From Nostoc sp. FACHB-280 (GTDB lineage: Bacteria > Cyanobacteriota > Cyanobacteriia > Cyanobacteriales > Nostocaceae), in assembly GCF_014697615.1 (NCBI RefSeq), contig NZ_JACJSD010000046.1, positions 1-59,544 of the forward strand: a stretch of 59,544 nt of DNA, written 5' to 3'. The first letter of the stretch is position 1. Every line of letters starts with the position of its first letter. The translations under genes were made by a program, and so were the position numbers. Below the pieces are notes generated by a model that was not told where the DNA came from, made no database searches, and was given only the letters and a program-made list of their open reading frames with translations. Of this stretch, positions 25,053-34,354 are shown one piece after another.

Positions 25053-26210
25053 TTAATGTCTTCCTATTAAAAGAGTGACAAAGGTTTCATGATGTAGCCT
25101 AGTTTCGCCGCCATTATTTAACGGCGAAATTTCACCATGAGTATAAAAACCACAACCAGGAATTGCTGCTGTCAAAAATTCTTGAGCTAGTTGATATTCT
25201 TCGATAGCCCGTGTACCCAATAATAGCCGCCGAGCTGCACAAGAAAAAAATAAAGCTGCATCTGGCTGTTTTCCTGGATAATTATTTAAAGCATTGGTAA
25301 TTGAGGTTTTAGCCGCACCTAAAATCTCATTACGACTAGCTTGTGCTATTTGCACAAAAGCATCTGCTGGTACTTCTCCCAGAAAAGTAATGCTGCCATT
25401 TTCGGGATTATGAATACTAGGCGCACGCATATAAAAATTATCGCTTTCTGACTCAAATACCGCTAAAGGATATTCACCAGAAGGAGGTAAACCACCTAAA
25501 TAGTGATGATAAAACTCTAAGGCGGGTTTGCCATTAATTTCATAAAGAATATTTTTATCAACATTGGTAACTTTACCTTTCTTCCCTATAGGATGCCAAC
25601 CACTAGCTACTCCTTGAGAGAATAATAATTGACCTGAAAAAATCAATACAGGAACAGCATCATTGAGAATTTCTGTTTGGAAAAATTGATAGGTTTTTTG
25701 AAATTGCCATTGATCAGCAGTCAGTCCGCCAAAAATTGGAATATCTTTTCCTAAAGCGAGTTTTAAGCCTTCAACAATTGCTACACCATCAACTGTTAAA
25801 CTTTCAGGAAAAGTCAAACAAAACTGAGAAATAGCCGGATGTTTAATTTTGGATTTTGCCTGTTCTACAGCTTGTTTAGTAGCTAAAATAGGGTCTTGTG
25901 ATAAGTTTTTCCCTAGACCAGCATGAATTTCAATTTCATCACTACAAAAGAGCATCAATGCTAAAGAATCTTGCTGAAATTGTAATAATGAAGAAATTTC
26001 GGCATCACTAGTACCACCAATTAATTCAATTCCTGGAAAAGTTTGCACAATTGTTTGCAATATGAGTGCATAATCAAAATCAATTGCTACAAATACAATC
26101 CCAGCTTGCGGAAGTTTTTCATTTAAATTAGCTTGACATTGTTCTATAACTTCAGTAATTGCAGCTAAAGAATCAGGGTCATTACTATGGCCAACTACTA
26201 CATTCAACAT
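25053..26210 (-). CDS. FIST domain sensory protein
   Basis: FIST domains are thought to bind small ligands such as amino acids and feed signal-transduction proteins. The 385 residues hold an N-domain (about 25-215; GIVFVAIDFDYALILQTIVQTFPGIELIGGTSDAEIS, later LALGKDIPIFGGLTADQWQF) and a C-domain (about 220-370; FYHHYLGG, then AALFFSCAARRLLLGTRAIEEYQLAQEF and GCGFYTHGEISPLNNGGETRLHHETFVTLLIG). These are FIST_N and FIST_C marks. The histidine kinase follows in the same unit. Confidence 0.9.
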   Translation of the reverse strand: MLNVVVGHSNDPDSLAAITEVIEQCQANLNEKLPQAGIVFVAIDFDYALILQTIVQTFPGIELIGGTSDAEISSLLQFQQDSLALMLFCSDEIEIHAGLGKNLSQDPILATKQAVEQAKSKIKHPAISQFCLTFPESLTVDGVAIVEGLKLALGKDIPIFGGLTADQWQFQKTYQFFQTEILNDAVPVLIFSGQLLFSQGVASGWHPIGKKGKVTNVDKNILYEINGKPALEFYHHYLGGLPPSGEYPLAVFESESDNFYMRAPSIHNPENGSITFLGEVPADAFVQIAQASRNEILGAAKTSITNALNNYPGKQPDAALFFSCAARRLLLGTRAIEEYQLAQEFLTAAIPGCGFYTHGEISPLNNGGETRLHHETFVTLLIGRH

Positions 26211-26516
26211 ATATATCTGGTCTGGGATTTTCTACCGTGAACTTATTATTCCCAAACCAAATGGATTTATTTAATACACCCCTCAGACTGGAAGTTTGGA
26301 GTTGTACAAACAAAGCTTGCACTTCGACAAGCTAAGTGATCACCTTCACATGCTAATGATCTACCAATACGCTTCAGATAAGAATATTTAACCGCCGATG
26401 CACACCGATAAACGTCGATAAATTAAGGATTTAATTAACCCATTGCGTTGATTTCTCAGAAATCTAGCGTTAACTGAACCTGATTGAATTATGGTCTGCT
26501 TTATATCGATTTGCGA
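26211..26516. other. 306-base intergenic region
   Basis: It contains a fragment of a dispersed repeat (cacttcgacaagcta near 26321) related to ones at 11240 and 44468, and otherwise AT-rich sequence. No gene or clear promoter was found. Confidence 0.4.
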
Positions 26517-27167
26517 TTACCGATAAAGCACTTCACCAAATCTTTGTCCGACAACTTCTGGATGAGCAACTTTTAATTTCATCTGTTCAGCACGCGCAGT
26601 TAAAAAAGGCTGACCTAAACTTATACCCGCAAAAGGACTTTCCCCAGGGACTTCTAATTGTGAGCTAACTAAACCCAACAGTGCTTCACATTCCGCCGAA
26701 AATCGAAGTAACTCAACACCCTGAACACTAAAGGAGGAACCAGTCAACCGTTGTCGCCACGCTAAACTTTGCTGAGTATAATTCAGAGTACACAAATTGC
26801 GATCGCCCTGACGCACCGTCACCCGCTTATCGTTTTCCCAAGTAAATTCGGCTAACTCTTTTGGTAGTCCCCAAATTTCTCGACCACCAGCCACAGAATC
26901 AGCATTATCTACATAAATGTGCGAAATCCAAGCACCAATTTGATTTTGATAACTCACAATAGCCGGAGCAACAATTAACTCACTGTACTCCAATACAGAG
27001 CCTTCTCTGTAATCAGATAAATACACACAACCAAGAGTTTTACCAGGCCAGACAGAGAAAATTTGAAATTCAGCCGGAATCAGGGAGCGTACTTGATTAA
27101 TATTTACCAGATGTAAAGAGGCGATCGCTTTACCTAAAAGTATCCAAGGCGTTGCAGGATATGACAT
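26517..27167 (-). CDS. acetoacetate decarboxylase-like protein
   Basis: A 216-residue member of the acetoacetate decarboxylase superfamily. The signature region is SVAGGREIWGLPKELAEFTWE near residue 95-113. The single Lys there sits where the Schiff-base Lys would be expected, though only one of the two adjacent Lys of true decarboxylases is present. Many relatives have other or unknown reactions, so the activity is not assigned. It is a single gene, downstream of dnaK on the same strand but separated by a terminator. Confidence 0.75.
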   Translation of the reverse strand: MSYPATPWILLGKAIASLHLVNINQVRSLIPAEFQIFSVWPGKTLGCVYLSDYREGSVLEYSELIVAPAIVSYQNQIGAWISHIYVDNADSVAGGREIWGLPKELAEFTWENDKRVTVRQGDRNLCTLNYTQQSLAWRQRLTGSSFSVQGVELLRFSAECEALLGLVSSQLEVPGESPFAGISLGQPFLTARAEQMKLKVAHPEVVGQRFGEVLYR

Positions 27168-27296
27168 ATAACAATTTTGGATTTGAGATTTTGGATTTTG
27201 CGGAAAGTTGCGTGGGCGGGTTCCCCGACTTGAGCAAACTTTCCAAGACGGATTGGAAATTGCTGATGTATAAAAATTGAAACAAGGCTTTTAAAT

Positions 27297-27331
27297 CTGT
27301 AACCTGTAACCTGTAACCTATCACCTGTAAC
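27297..27331. repeat. STRR: five CTGTAAC / CTATCAC heptamers
   Basis: CTGTAAC three times, CTATCAC, CTGTAAC, head to tail. It matches the unit family of 13980-14049. Confidence 0.9.
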
Positions 27332-27352
27332 CTAAATACCAAATCCCTCCAT

Positions 27353-27388
27353 AAAAAAAATCCCCACCCAGGCGAATGCGTGGATGGG
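27353..27388 (-). terminator. rho-independent terminator of dnaK
   Basis: On the reverse strand cccatccacgc and gcctgggtggg pair over 11 positions, with one mismatch and one G-T pair, around attc, followed by attttttttatgg. It lies about 50 bases after the dnaK stop. Confidence 0.85.
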
Positions 27389-27435
27389 AAATATTAACTA
27401 GGGAATGTCTCACCTTCCCTACATCATTGGAGGAA

Positions 27436-29337
27436 TTATTTGCTTTCAGTGAAATCTGCATCAATTACATCATCACCGCCACCAGAAGAAGTAGAAGAAC
27501 CGCCATCTTGAGGTTCAGCACCAGGCGCAGCACCACCAGCTTGTTGATAGATATTGCTACCAACTGCGAACAGTGCTTGTTGCAATTCTGGCATCAGCTT
27601 GGTGATTTGCTCATCATCTTCCTTCGCCACAGCTTCCCGCAGGTCTTTCACCAAACCTTCAACTTTGGTTTTGTCAGCAGCAGGAACTTTATCACCTAAT
27701 TCTTGCAGTTGTTTTTCAGCTTGGTATGCTAAAGAGTCAGCTTGGTTCTTGCGGTCAATTTTCTCACGGCGCTCTTTATCAGATGAAGCATTTTGTTCTG
27801 CTTCACGTACCATCCGGTCAACATCATTCTTATCTAAGGTAGAAGCACCAGTAATGCTGATGGACTGTTCTTTACCAGTACCTTTGTCCTTAGCGGTAAC
27901 GTTGAGGATACCGTTAGCGTCGATGTCGAACACAACTTCGATTTGGGGTACACCACGGGGTGCGGGAGGAATACCATCAAGGCGGAAGGTTCCCAAACTC
28001 TTGTTGTCGTTAGCAAATTCCCGTTCACCTTGGAGGACGTGAATTTCTACGTTGGTTTGTCCATCAACAGCAGTAGAGAAGACCTCAGATTTCTTGGTGG
28101 GAATTGTGGTGTTGCGAGGAATAATCTTGGTCATCACACCACCCAAGGTTTCTACACCCAAGGACAATGGTGTTACGTCTAACAACAAGATACCTGTAAC
28201 TTCACCACCCAATACACCACCTTGAATCGCAGCACCAACAGCTACCACTTCATCAGGGTTAACAGTTTGGTTAGGTTCTTTACCTAATGCTCGCTTCACT
28301 AACTCTTGGACTGCGGGGATACGGGTAGAACCACCAACGAGTACAACTTCATCGATGTCATTTTTGCTTAACTTAGCATCGCGGAGCGCATTCTCTACAG
28401 GAATACGGCAACGGTCAATTAAATCAGCGCAAAGTTCTTCAAACTTAGCACGAGTCAGCGTCGTATCCAGGTGCTTTGGCCCGTCTTGGGTAGCGGTGAT
28501 GAATGGGAGGTTAATTTCCGCTTGAGTCACGCTGGAAAGTTCAATTTTGGCTTTTTCAGCCGCTTCGGTTAAACGTTGCAGTGCTTGTCTGTCTTTGCGG
28601 AGGTCAATACCTTCGTCTTTCTTAAACTGTTCTGCTAAGAAATCCACAATTTTCTTATCGAAGTCGTCCCCACCAAGGTGGGTATCACCAGAAGTTGCTA
28701 ATACTTCAAATACGCCGTCGCCGACTTCTAGGACGGATACGTCGAATGTACCACCACCCAAGTCAAATACCAGGATAGTTTCGTTGCTCTTCTTATCAAA
28801 GCCGTAAGCCAAAGAAGCGGCGGTAGGTTCGTTAATAATCCGCAGTACTTCAATACCAGCGATTTTACCAGCGTCTTTGGTAGCTTGACGTTGAGAGTCG
28901 TTGAAGTAAGCCGGAACGGTAATTACAGCTTGGGTAACAGTTTCACCCAGATATTTGCTTGCGTCTTCAACAAGTTTACGCAGAACTTTTGCGGAAATTT
29001 CTTCTGGGGCGAACTGCTTACCAGCGCCAGGAGAGTCTAGCTTGACGTTACCGCCACTGCTTAACACTTTATAAGAAACTTCTGTCGCTTCGTTAGTAAC
29101 TTCGTCGAAGCGGCGACCAATGAACCGCTTAACTGAGTAAAAAGTGTTTTCGGGGTTCATCACCGCTTGGCGCTTGGCAATTTGTCCTACCAAGGTGTCG
29201 CCATTTTTCGCAAACGCTACTACTGATGGTGTTGTGCGAAAACCTTCTGCGTTAGCAATAACCGTGGGTTTACCACCTTCCATCACTGCCACGCAGGAGT
29301 TAGTTGTTCCTAAGTCAATTCCAACTACTTTTGCCAT
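27436..29337 (-). CDS. dnaK: molecular chaperone DnaK (Hsp70)
   Basis: The ATP-driven Hsp70 chaperone of the cytoplasm, working with J-domain proteins and GrpE. The 633 residues start [15 protein letters not shown], contain [21 protein letters not shown], the Asp-Leu-Gly-Gly-Gly-Thr-Phe-Asp nucleotide loop and [11 protein letters not shown], then the substrate-binding domain ([17 protein letters not shown]) and the helical lid. The tail is Gly/Ala/Ser-rich and ends [12 protein letters not shown]. Length and tail fit the main housekeeping DnaK (DnaK2 type) of cyanobacteria. No neighbouring grpE or dnaJ, but a short J-domain gene lies 2.6 kb away. Confidence 0.97.
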   Translation of the reverse strand: MAKVVGIDLGTTNSCVAVMEGGKPTVIANAEGFRTTPSVVAFAKNGDTLVGQIAKRQAVMNPENTFYSVKRFIGRRFDEVTNEATEVSYKVLSSGGNVKLDSPGAGKQFAPEEISAKVLRKLVEDASKYLGETVTQAVITVPAYFNDSQRQATKDAGKIAGIEVLRIINEPTAASLAYGFDKKSNETILVFDLGGGTFDVSVLEVGDGVFEVLATSGDTHLGGDDFDKKIVDFLAEQFKKDEGIDLRKDRQALQRLTEAAEKAKIELSSVTQAEINLPFITATQDGPKHLDTTLTRAKFEELCADLIDRCRIPVENALRDAKLSKNDIDEVVLVGGSTRIPAVQELVKRALGKEPNQTVNPDEVVAVGAAIQGGVLGGEVTGILLLDVTPLSLGVETLGGVMTKIIPRNTTIPTKKSEVFSTAVDGQTNVEIHVLQGEREFANDNKSLGTFRLDGIPPAPRGVPQIEVVFDIDANGILNVTAKDKGTGKEQSISITGASTLDKNDVDRMVREAEQNASSDKERREKIDRKNQADSLAYQAEKQLQELGDKVPAADKTKVEGLVKDLREAVAKEDDEQITKLMPELQQALFAVGSNIYQQAGGAAPGAEPQDGGSSTSSGGGDDVIDADFTESK

Positions 29338-29938
29338 GTTAGGTGCTGGCTCCGTATAACTACAAATGAATGAATGGGAATATAAGGACTAAATCTTGAA
29401 CCAACTGATTTTATGAAAGCAGTTACTTCAGCATCAATGACCTTTAGCTCGGTTGCGTTGGGGTTATAGCCCCAATTTCTGCTGATATATATACTGAGCT
29501 TGTATAGCCAGTCCATGAAGGGTGGTTTCCCGAACCTGCTTTGGGACGGTTAATTTTAAAGTTTTGTCTAGTTGGTTCATGGATTAATTTGCTTTCACTT
29601 CGTCTAATTTATGAGAATTAATACATCCAGTAATTAGGGTGAACCGTAATCACCATGTGGTGTTTGCCGTCTTTAAGCAACATTAACTCCAGAGATACAG
29701 AGAATTAGTGAGCTATAAAAGGATTCCTTGGCTAATAAATTCAGTCAAAATGCGGATACTTATAGGAGTTACTTAAGAAAATCAGATCAAAGGTTGGAAA
29801 AAGAGTCTAGGTGTTCAAAACACTTATAGCCTCATACCCTTAATACCCAGTTGAAACAGACAACTTTGGTGCTGAATTTTTAACTTAAATGTAAGGGTAG
29901 ATTTTGTAGCGTTCATGTATTAAAAATGTAATTAAAAA
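29338..29938. other. 601-base divergent intergenic region upstream of dnaK
   Basis: The dnaK promoter must lie here. I looked for a CIRCE element (TTAGCACTC and its inverted copy) and did not see one. A short palindrome, ttggggttatagccccaa, is at 29458-29475, roughly 120 bases before the dnaK start. No open frame here is convincing. Confidence 0.5.
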
Positions 29939-30940
29939 ATGTTAGTTATGCGTCGTGCCTCTGGATGTTTATTTGGGCTTGCCTGTGGTGATGCTTTGGG
30001 TGCTGCTACAGAATTTTTAAGTGTGGAAGAAATTCGTCGTCGCTTTCCGCCAAATGGGCCACAAGAAATTGTGGGTAATCCTGTGCGTGTCACTGATGAC
30101 ACACAGATGACATTGGCAGTGGCGCAAGCTTTAGTTGAGGTTGGTGCCGCAAACTTGAGTTTAGCTAATTTGGAACCTGTTCTTCGACGTACTTTTGTGG
30201 AGTGGTTAAACAGTCCCGACAATAATCGCGCTCCGGGAATGACTTGCTTACAGGCTTGTGAATATCTGGAAGCAGGGTTGTCTTGGCAGCAAGCAACTAG
30301 GCCAAATTCTAAAGGCTGTGGTGCCAATATGCGTGTTGTTCCTGTAGGTTTATTATCCACAGATGATACAACCCGTGCGGCGGTGGCTCAATTTCAAGCC
30401 GCATTAACGCATGGTCATCCAACTGCCTTGGCAGCTTCTGATTTAACCGCAGCAGCAATCACTTATTTTGTCAAGGGCGGTGAACCGCAAGAATGTTCGG
30501 CTTATCTTCGCAACTATGCCTTAAGTCAGCGTTCAGTTTATCATGCTGATTGGCTGGGGAATTTATGGCAGCGTCCAGGCATTAATACGCCAACAGAATT
30601 TATTAGTCGTGGTTGGGATGAGTGTTTAGCCGTACTTGACCGTCTGGACGCAGCATTAGTCAACCCCAACCGCGACATTGACCCCTGTTTAGCTATAGGT
30701 GAAGGCTGGGTGGCTGAGGAAGCTTTTGCTACTGGTTTATTATGCTTTTTGTTTTTTCCAGAAGCACCTTTAGACGCAGTGCGACGTGCTGCACTGACAG
30801 CCGGAGATTCTGACTCAATTGCTTGTTTAGCAGGCGCTTTTGCTGGAGCATATTTAGGAATGGCTGCATGGCCAGAAGATTGGGTAATTCGCATTGAATA
30901 CCGCGACCAATTGGCAGCCCTAGGTGAAATCTGGGATTAA
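29939..30940 (+). CDS. ADP-ribosylglycohydrolase family protein (DraG/ARH-like)
   Basis: Removes ADP-ribose from proteins or hydrolyses related compounds. The 333-residue protein has the metal-site motifs of the family: Gly-Leu-Ala-Cys-Gly-Asp-Ala-Leu-Gly-Ala-Ala near the N-terminus, Thr-Asp-Asp-Thr-Gln-Met-Thr near residue 55, and Gly-Asp-Ser-Asp-Ser-Ile-Ala near residue 285, so both metal clusters look intact. DraG of this family reactivates dinitrogenase reductase in some bacteria, but nothing here shows that substrate. The start is ATG 29939; an ATG three codons later is an alternative. It stands alone. Confidence 0.9.
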   Translation: MLVMRRASGCLFGLACGDALGAATEFLSVEEIRRRFPPNGPQEIVGNPVRVTDDTQMTLAVAQALVEVGAANLSLANLEPVLRRTFVEWLNSPDNNRAPGMTCLQACEYLEAGLSWQQATRPNSKGCGANMRVVPVGLLSTDDTTRAAVAQFQAALTHGHPTALAASDLTAAAITYFVKGGEPQECSAYLRNYALSQRSVYHADWLGNLWQRPGINTPTEFISRGWDECLAVLDRLDAALVNPNRDIDPCLAIGEGWVAEEAFATGLLCFLFFPEAPLDAVRRAALTAGDSDSIACLAGAFAGAYLGMAAWPEDWVIRIEYRDQLAALGEIWD

Positions 30941-31182
30941 AAGTAGGTATGGTGGAAATCTATTATTGAGTTTTTGTGAACCCTATCGACTGCACTCAGG
31001 GTTCAATCACTGAAATTTATTTATGGCGGTTCCCTCCTGCCTTCTGCCTTCGTCCTCCTGCCTCCTCTGTACTGGCGATCGCTATAAAGCAATCATAAGT
31101 GCTAAATTGTTACTTAATCAGTCAATATGTAGATGTAAAGCTGTTTAAATCGTTTGTGCATCCTTCATTTTGAATCACGGCA

Positions 31183-31845
31183 ATGGATACAAAACGCAAA
31201 GTCAACGTTTGGTGGAATTACGTTGTTCTATTTATGTTAATTTTGGCATTTAGACCAACTACCTATTTTATTCGTCAGGCTTTGCGGGGAGACCCCATAG
31301 ACATTAATTATTTTTGGACAGAACTTTCTCCCTTTGGACTGCTCAAACAAGGTCTATATAACGGCAATGGTGGCGCTGATTGGCAAATCGGCCGACCGAA
31401 AGTTACCATTTGGAATGCGGAACAGTTGCGTTCTGAGCCAGAGTTAAGACAATTTGCTTTAGAATTAGTCAATCGCGATCGCACTTTAAATAATTTAAAA
31501 CCTTTAACAGCCGATTCTTTACTATCACTCGCCGCCCAATTCCACGCCCAAGATATGCTAGAGCGGCAGTATTTTAATCATATTTCTTTAGATGGGAAAA
31601 ATCCCCGCGATCGCTACATTGCAGTTGGTGGTAATCGGGGTGAGGCAGTTGGTGAAAATATTATTCAAGATAGTGTCCAAGGTTTAGGTTTAACTTACGG
31701 TAAAGTCGAAGATTTTCAACGCAGTTGGATGTACAGCAACAGTCACCGTCAAAATTTGCTGCAACGTGAATATAAAAAATTTGGCTATGGTATAGCTGTC
31801 GGCAAAAATGGTCGAATTTATGCTGTCCAAATGTTTAGCGATTAA
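31183..31845 (+). CDS. membrane-anchored CAP (SCP/PR-1) domain protein
   Basis: A 220-residue protein with one N-terminal membrane helix (about residues 10-28) and a CAP domain at about 85-218. Motifs are ALELVNRDRTLNNLKPL, LAAQFHAQDMLERQYFNHISLDGKNPRDRYI, GEAVGENI and WMYSNSHRQNLLQREYKKFGYGIA, giving the two His and two Glu of the CAP cleft. The domain should lie outside the cytoplasm. Bacterial CAP proteins are mostly uncharacterised. Confidence 0.88.
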   Translation: MDTKRKVNVWWNYVVLFMLILAFRPTTYFIRQALRGDPIDINYFWTELSPFGLLKQGLYNGNGGADWQIGRPKVTIWNAEQLRSEPELRQFALELVNRDRTLNNLKPLTADSLLSLAAQFHAQDMLERQYFNHISLDGKNPRDRYIAVGGNRGEAVGENIIQDSVQGLGLTYGKVEDFQRSWMYSNSHRQNLLQREYKKFGYGIAVGKNGRIYAVQMFSD

Positions 31846-31895
31846 AATTGTGCAACAATCATCCCCGAATAAAGCGACGCGAAATAGAAAGGGCA

Positions 31896-32588
31896 TTAAT
31901 TATGCACTGAATCTTGGGCTTCGTAGTATAATCTGGTCGCTATGCGAAACATTTCTTGACCAGTGTGCAGATAGCGATCGTCATAGTTCATGGGAAAGTA
32001 TGCCAATTCTTCTATGCCATCAGCTACTTGATTGAGGCTGTAATAGAGATGCGCCGCAGTTCTGGCCAAACTGGGGGGATTAGGCAAAGACCGAAAAATC
32101 ACTTGCGCTTGTTTAATTTCTTCTCGACAAGTATTTAAATATTCCTGAAATTCTTCTAATAATTGATCATCAAAAGGATCGGCGGCTAATTGCTCAATTT
32201 GCTCTTCTAGAGAATCAAGCACTTCACCAAGAACGTTGTTAACTGGTTGATAAATTAAACGTAGCCATTCTTCGACTTGTTCATCAGCATTTTTACCTGA
32301 TTTTCGATTGGCTTGGTAATGTTGTTGCGCCGATGCTGCCCGTTGTTGGCGATTTTGAGATTCATCTTGCAATTTTTGGTCATAGTCAAGGCGACTTTGA
32401 GAATCACCCAAGACTTCATAAGCAGCATTAATGCGAATAATTTCATCTTTATCGGCTGTATCTTGATTGCTATCAGGATGAAATAATTTCACCAAGCGGC
32501 GATAAGCTTGTTTTATCTCCGCTTGGCTGGCATCACGATTAATTTTGAGAGTTTCGTAGTGGTTCTCAGTGTGTTTGGAGTTAACCAT
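31896..32588 (-). CDS. short J-domain protein (DnaJ-like co-chaperone)
   Basis: A 230-residue protein with an N-terminal J domain, residues 10-75 (HYETLKINRDASQAEIKQAYRRLVKLFHPDSNQDTADKDEIIRINAAYEVLGDSQSRLDYD). His-Pro-Asp is intact, so it should stimulate an Hsp70. It lacks Gly/Phe-rich, zinc-finger and C-terminal domains of true DnaJ. The rest is helical (EEWLRLIYQPVNNVLGEVLDSLEEQIEQLAADPFD). It lies 15 bases after cysK copy 2, so it is the third gene of the rrf2-cysK-J unit. Confidence 0.9.
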   Translation of the reverse strand: MVNSKHTENHYETLKINRDASQAEIKQAYRRLVKLFHPDSNQDTADKDEIIRINAAYEVLGDSQSRLDYDQKLQDESQNRQQRAASAQQHYQANRKSGKNADEQVEEWLRLIYQPVNNVLGEVLDSLEEQIEQLAADPFDDQLLEEFQEYLNTCREEIKQAQVIFRSLPNPPSLARTAAHLYYSLNQVADGIEELAYFPMNYDDRYLHTGQEMFRIATRLYYEAQDSVHN

Positions 32589-32603
32589 TAGTCTAAGTGA
32601 TTG

Positions 32604-33566
32604 TTAGCTGACGCTGGTAGTTATTTTTGCTTCCAGGTCTTGGAACAACGGTGTACTTAAATACCTTTCGCCAAAACTGGGCTGAATCATCACAATTAAG
32701 CGTCCGGCGTTTTCTGGGCGTTGGGCAACCTTAATTGCAGCGCATAAAGCCGCACCGCTAGAAATTCCTGATAATAAACCTTCTTCTCTAGCTAACCTTC
32801 GACTGTATGCGATCGCTTCTTCATCAGTCACAGTAATTATTTCATCAATAAACTTCATCTTTAAAACTTGCGGAATAAACCCCGCACCAATCCCTTGGAT
32901 TTTGTGCGCTCCTGGTTGTCCGCCTGATAAAACTGGGCTATTGGCTGGTTCAACTGCGATCGCCTGAAAACTTGGTTTCCGTGCTTTTAGAACTTCTGCT
33001 ACACCAGTAATCGTACCACCTGTACCCACTCCAGCAACAATCATATCTACCTGACCATCGGTATCTTCCCAAATTTCTTCGGCGGTTGTTTCTCGATGGA
33101 TTTTGGCATTCGCTGGATTGCGAAATTGCTGCAACATGTATGCGTGTGGTGTAGTATTAACTATTTCTTGGGCGCGGCGAATCGCACCACCCATCCCTTC
33201 CAGCCCCGGAGTCAATTCTAATTCTGCCCCGTAAGCTCGTAACATCGCCCGTCGTTCGCCACTCATGGTATCGGGCATTGTCAAAATTAAGCGATAACCC
33301 TTAGCAGCTGCTACCATTGCTAGGGCAATTCCCGTATTCCCAGAAGTTGGTTCTACCAATATAGTCTTTCCGGGAGAAATCAATCCTTCAGCTTCGGCGG
33401 CATTAATCATGCTAATCCCAATGCGGTCTTTTACCGATGCTGATGGGTTCAGGCTTTCTAACTTAACTAATATTTGTGCTACACATCCCTCAGCTTGGGG
33501 AATGCGATTTAACTGCACTAAGGGCGTACGACCAATAATTTCTGTAATGTTACGGGCAATTCGCAT
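32604..33566 (-). CDS. cysK: cysteine synthase A, copy 2, with an Rrf2 regulator
   Basis: The same fold and motifs as copy 1 at 12043-12987: PLP Lys in Ala-Ser-Val-Lys-Asp-Arg, Glu-Pro-Thr-Ser-Gly-Asn-Thr-Gly, Gly-Val-Gly-Thr-Gly-Gly-Thr and Ser-Gly-Ile-Ser-Ser-Gly. It has 320 residues and is about three-quarters identical to copy 1. The ATG at 33566 is preceded by AAAGGAA. The Rrf2-family gene lies upstream on the same strand, 95 bases away across a heptamer repeat, and a J-domain gene follows. In Bacillus the Rrf2 protein CymR is controlled by binding CysK, so this pairing may be regulatory (inference). Confidence 0.94.
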   Translation of the reverse strand: MRIARNITEIIGRTPLVQLNRIPQAEGCVAQILVKLESLNPSASVKDRIGISMINAAEAEGLISPGKTILVEPTSGNTGIALAMVAAAKGYRLILTMPDTMSGERRAMLRAYGAELELTPGLEGMGGAIRRAQEIVNTTPHAYMLQQFRNPANAKIHRETTAEEIWEDTDGQVDMIVAGVGTGGTITGVAEVLKARKPSFQAIAVEPANSPVLSGGQPGAHKIQGIGAGFIPQVLKMKFIDEIITVTDEEAIAYSRRLAREEGLLSGISSGAALCAAIKVAQRPENAGRLIVMIQPSFGERYLSTPLFQDLEAKITTSVS

Positions 33567-33621
33567 AATATTCCTTTGTAATTAGTCAAGAGTCAAAAGT
33601 CCACAATCAAGAGTAAAAACT

Positions 33622-33656
33622 ATTGACTATTGACTATTGACTGTTGAGCATTGACT
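33622..33656. repeat. STRR: ATTGACT heptamers
   Basis: ATTGACT three times, GTTGAGC, ATTGACT, between the rrf2 and cysK genes. Related units (GTCAAGA, GTCAAAA) precede it from 33585. Confidence 0.85.
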
Positions 33657-33661
33657 AATAA

Positions 33662-34099
33662 CTAAATGTAGTACATGATGTCTAGCTGTTTACGGGCATC
33701 TCTTTTTTCACAAAGATCCTGAAGTGTATAGTTTTGTAAAACAGCATTTGCAGCTAAACAGGCTTCTTGCCAGACTTCATCGACAACAGCACTATCTACA
33801 CTTTTGATAGTGGATGTTTCTTCGCTTACACGCACATCTAAACCTTCTAAGCATTCTAAAACTTCATATATCGTAATTTTCCAAGGTTCTTTCGACAACA
33901 GATAGCCACCTTTAGAGCCGCGTTGACTCTTGATGATACCCCCACGTCTCAAGGTTGCCAGAAGTTGTTCTAAATAGCGATCGGGTATGCTTTGTTGAGC
34001 AGCGATTTGCCGAATTTGCATCGGTTCACCGTTTTCGTAATGAGTTGCCATTTCGATCAGGGCAAGAATTGCGTATTCTGATTTACACGATAGTTCCAC
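33662..34099 (-). CDS. Rrf2-family transcriptional regulator (CymR-like)
   Basis: A 145-residue winged-helix regulator starting at GTG 34099. Residues 1-80 match the family: CKSEYAILALIEMATHY, IRQIAAQQSIPDRYLEQLLATLRRGGIIKSQRGSKGGYLLSKEP. Only Cys83, Cys114 and Cys130 lie in the effector half. The close three-Cys cluster of IscR (spacing five and five) is absent, so a 2Fe-2S cluster of that kind is unlikely and a CymR-type cysteine sensor is a better guess. It heads the unit rrf2-cysK-J-domain. Confidence 0.88.
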   Translation of the reverse strand: MELSCKSEYAILALIEMATHYENGEPMQIRQIAAQQSIPDRYLEQLLATLRRGGIIKSQRGSKGGYLLSKEPWKITIYEVLECLEGLDVRVSEETSTIKSVDSAVVDEVWQEACLAANAVLQNYTLQDLCEKRDARKQLDIMYYI

Positions 34100-34354
34100 A
34101 GGCAGTAATTAAAGTTTAAGTATGAAGTATGTAGACACCCTTTGGGTAGCTTCCCGCAGAGTAGTATGAAATATAAATATTCATACTTTTCTAGTATACT
34201 CCGGTTAATTGCTGGGGTTTTTGGATAAATGCGATTAACTTTGAATAAGGTAGGAGTCAGGAGAAAATATAAATAAATCAAATAACTAACGCAACATCAG
34301 CAACGCCGTATCAGTCACAATGATTAGCTACAAGTCTCTTTAGGGATGTGAGGA

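Noticed and set aside
27436-29359. Several forward-strand frames opposite dnaK
   Set aside because: They are antisense shadows of a strongly conserved gene with the typical Ser/Arg/Cys-rich composition of such shadows.
29338-29938. Possible CIRCE element upstream of dnaK
   Set aside because: No inverted TTAGCACTC-type repeat was found; the short ttggggttatagccccaa palindrome does not match.
30352-30360. DnaA-box-like ttatccaca
   Set aside because: A single match inside a coding region, without a cluster, AT-rich unwinding region or origin-type genes nearby.
29939-30894. Reverse frames opposite the ADP-ribosylglycohydrolase gene
   Set aside because: Antisense to a gene with intact catalytic motifs; composition is shadow-like.
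29939-30940. Naming the ADP-ribosylglycohydrolase draG because nitrogen-fixation genes are in the window
   Set aside because: It lies 18 kb from the nitrogen-fixation block and no draT is nearby; family membership alone does not fix the substrate.
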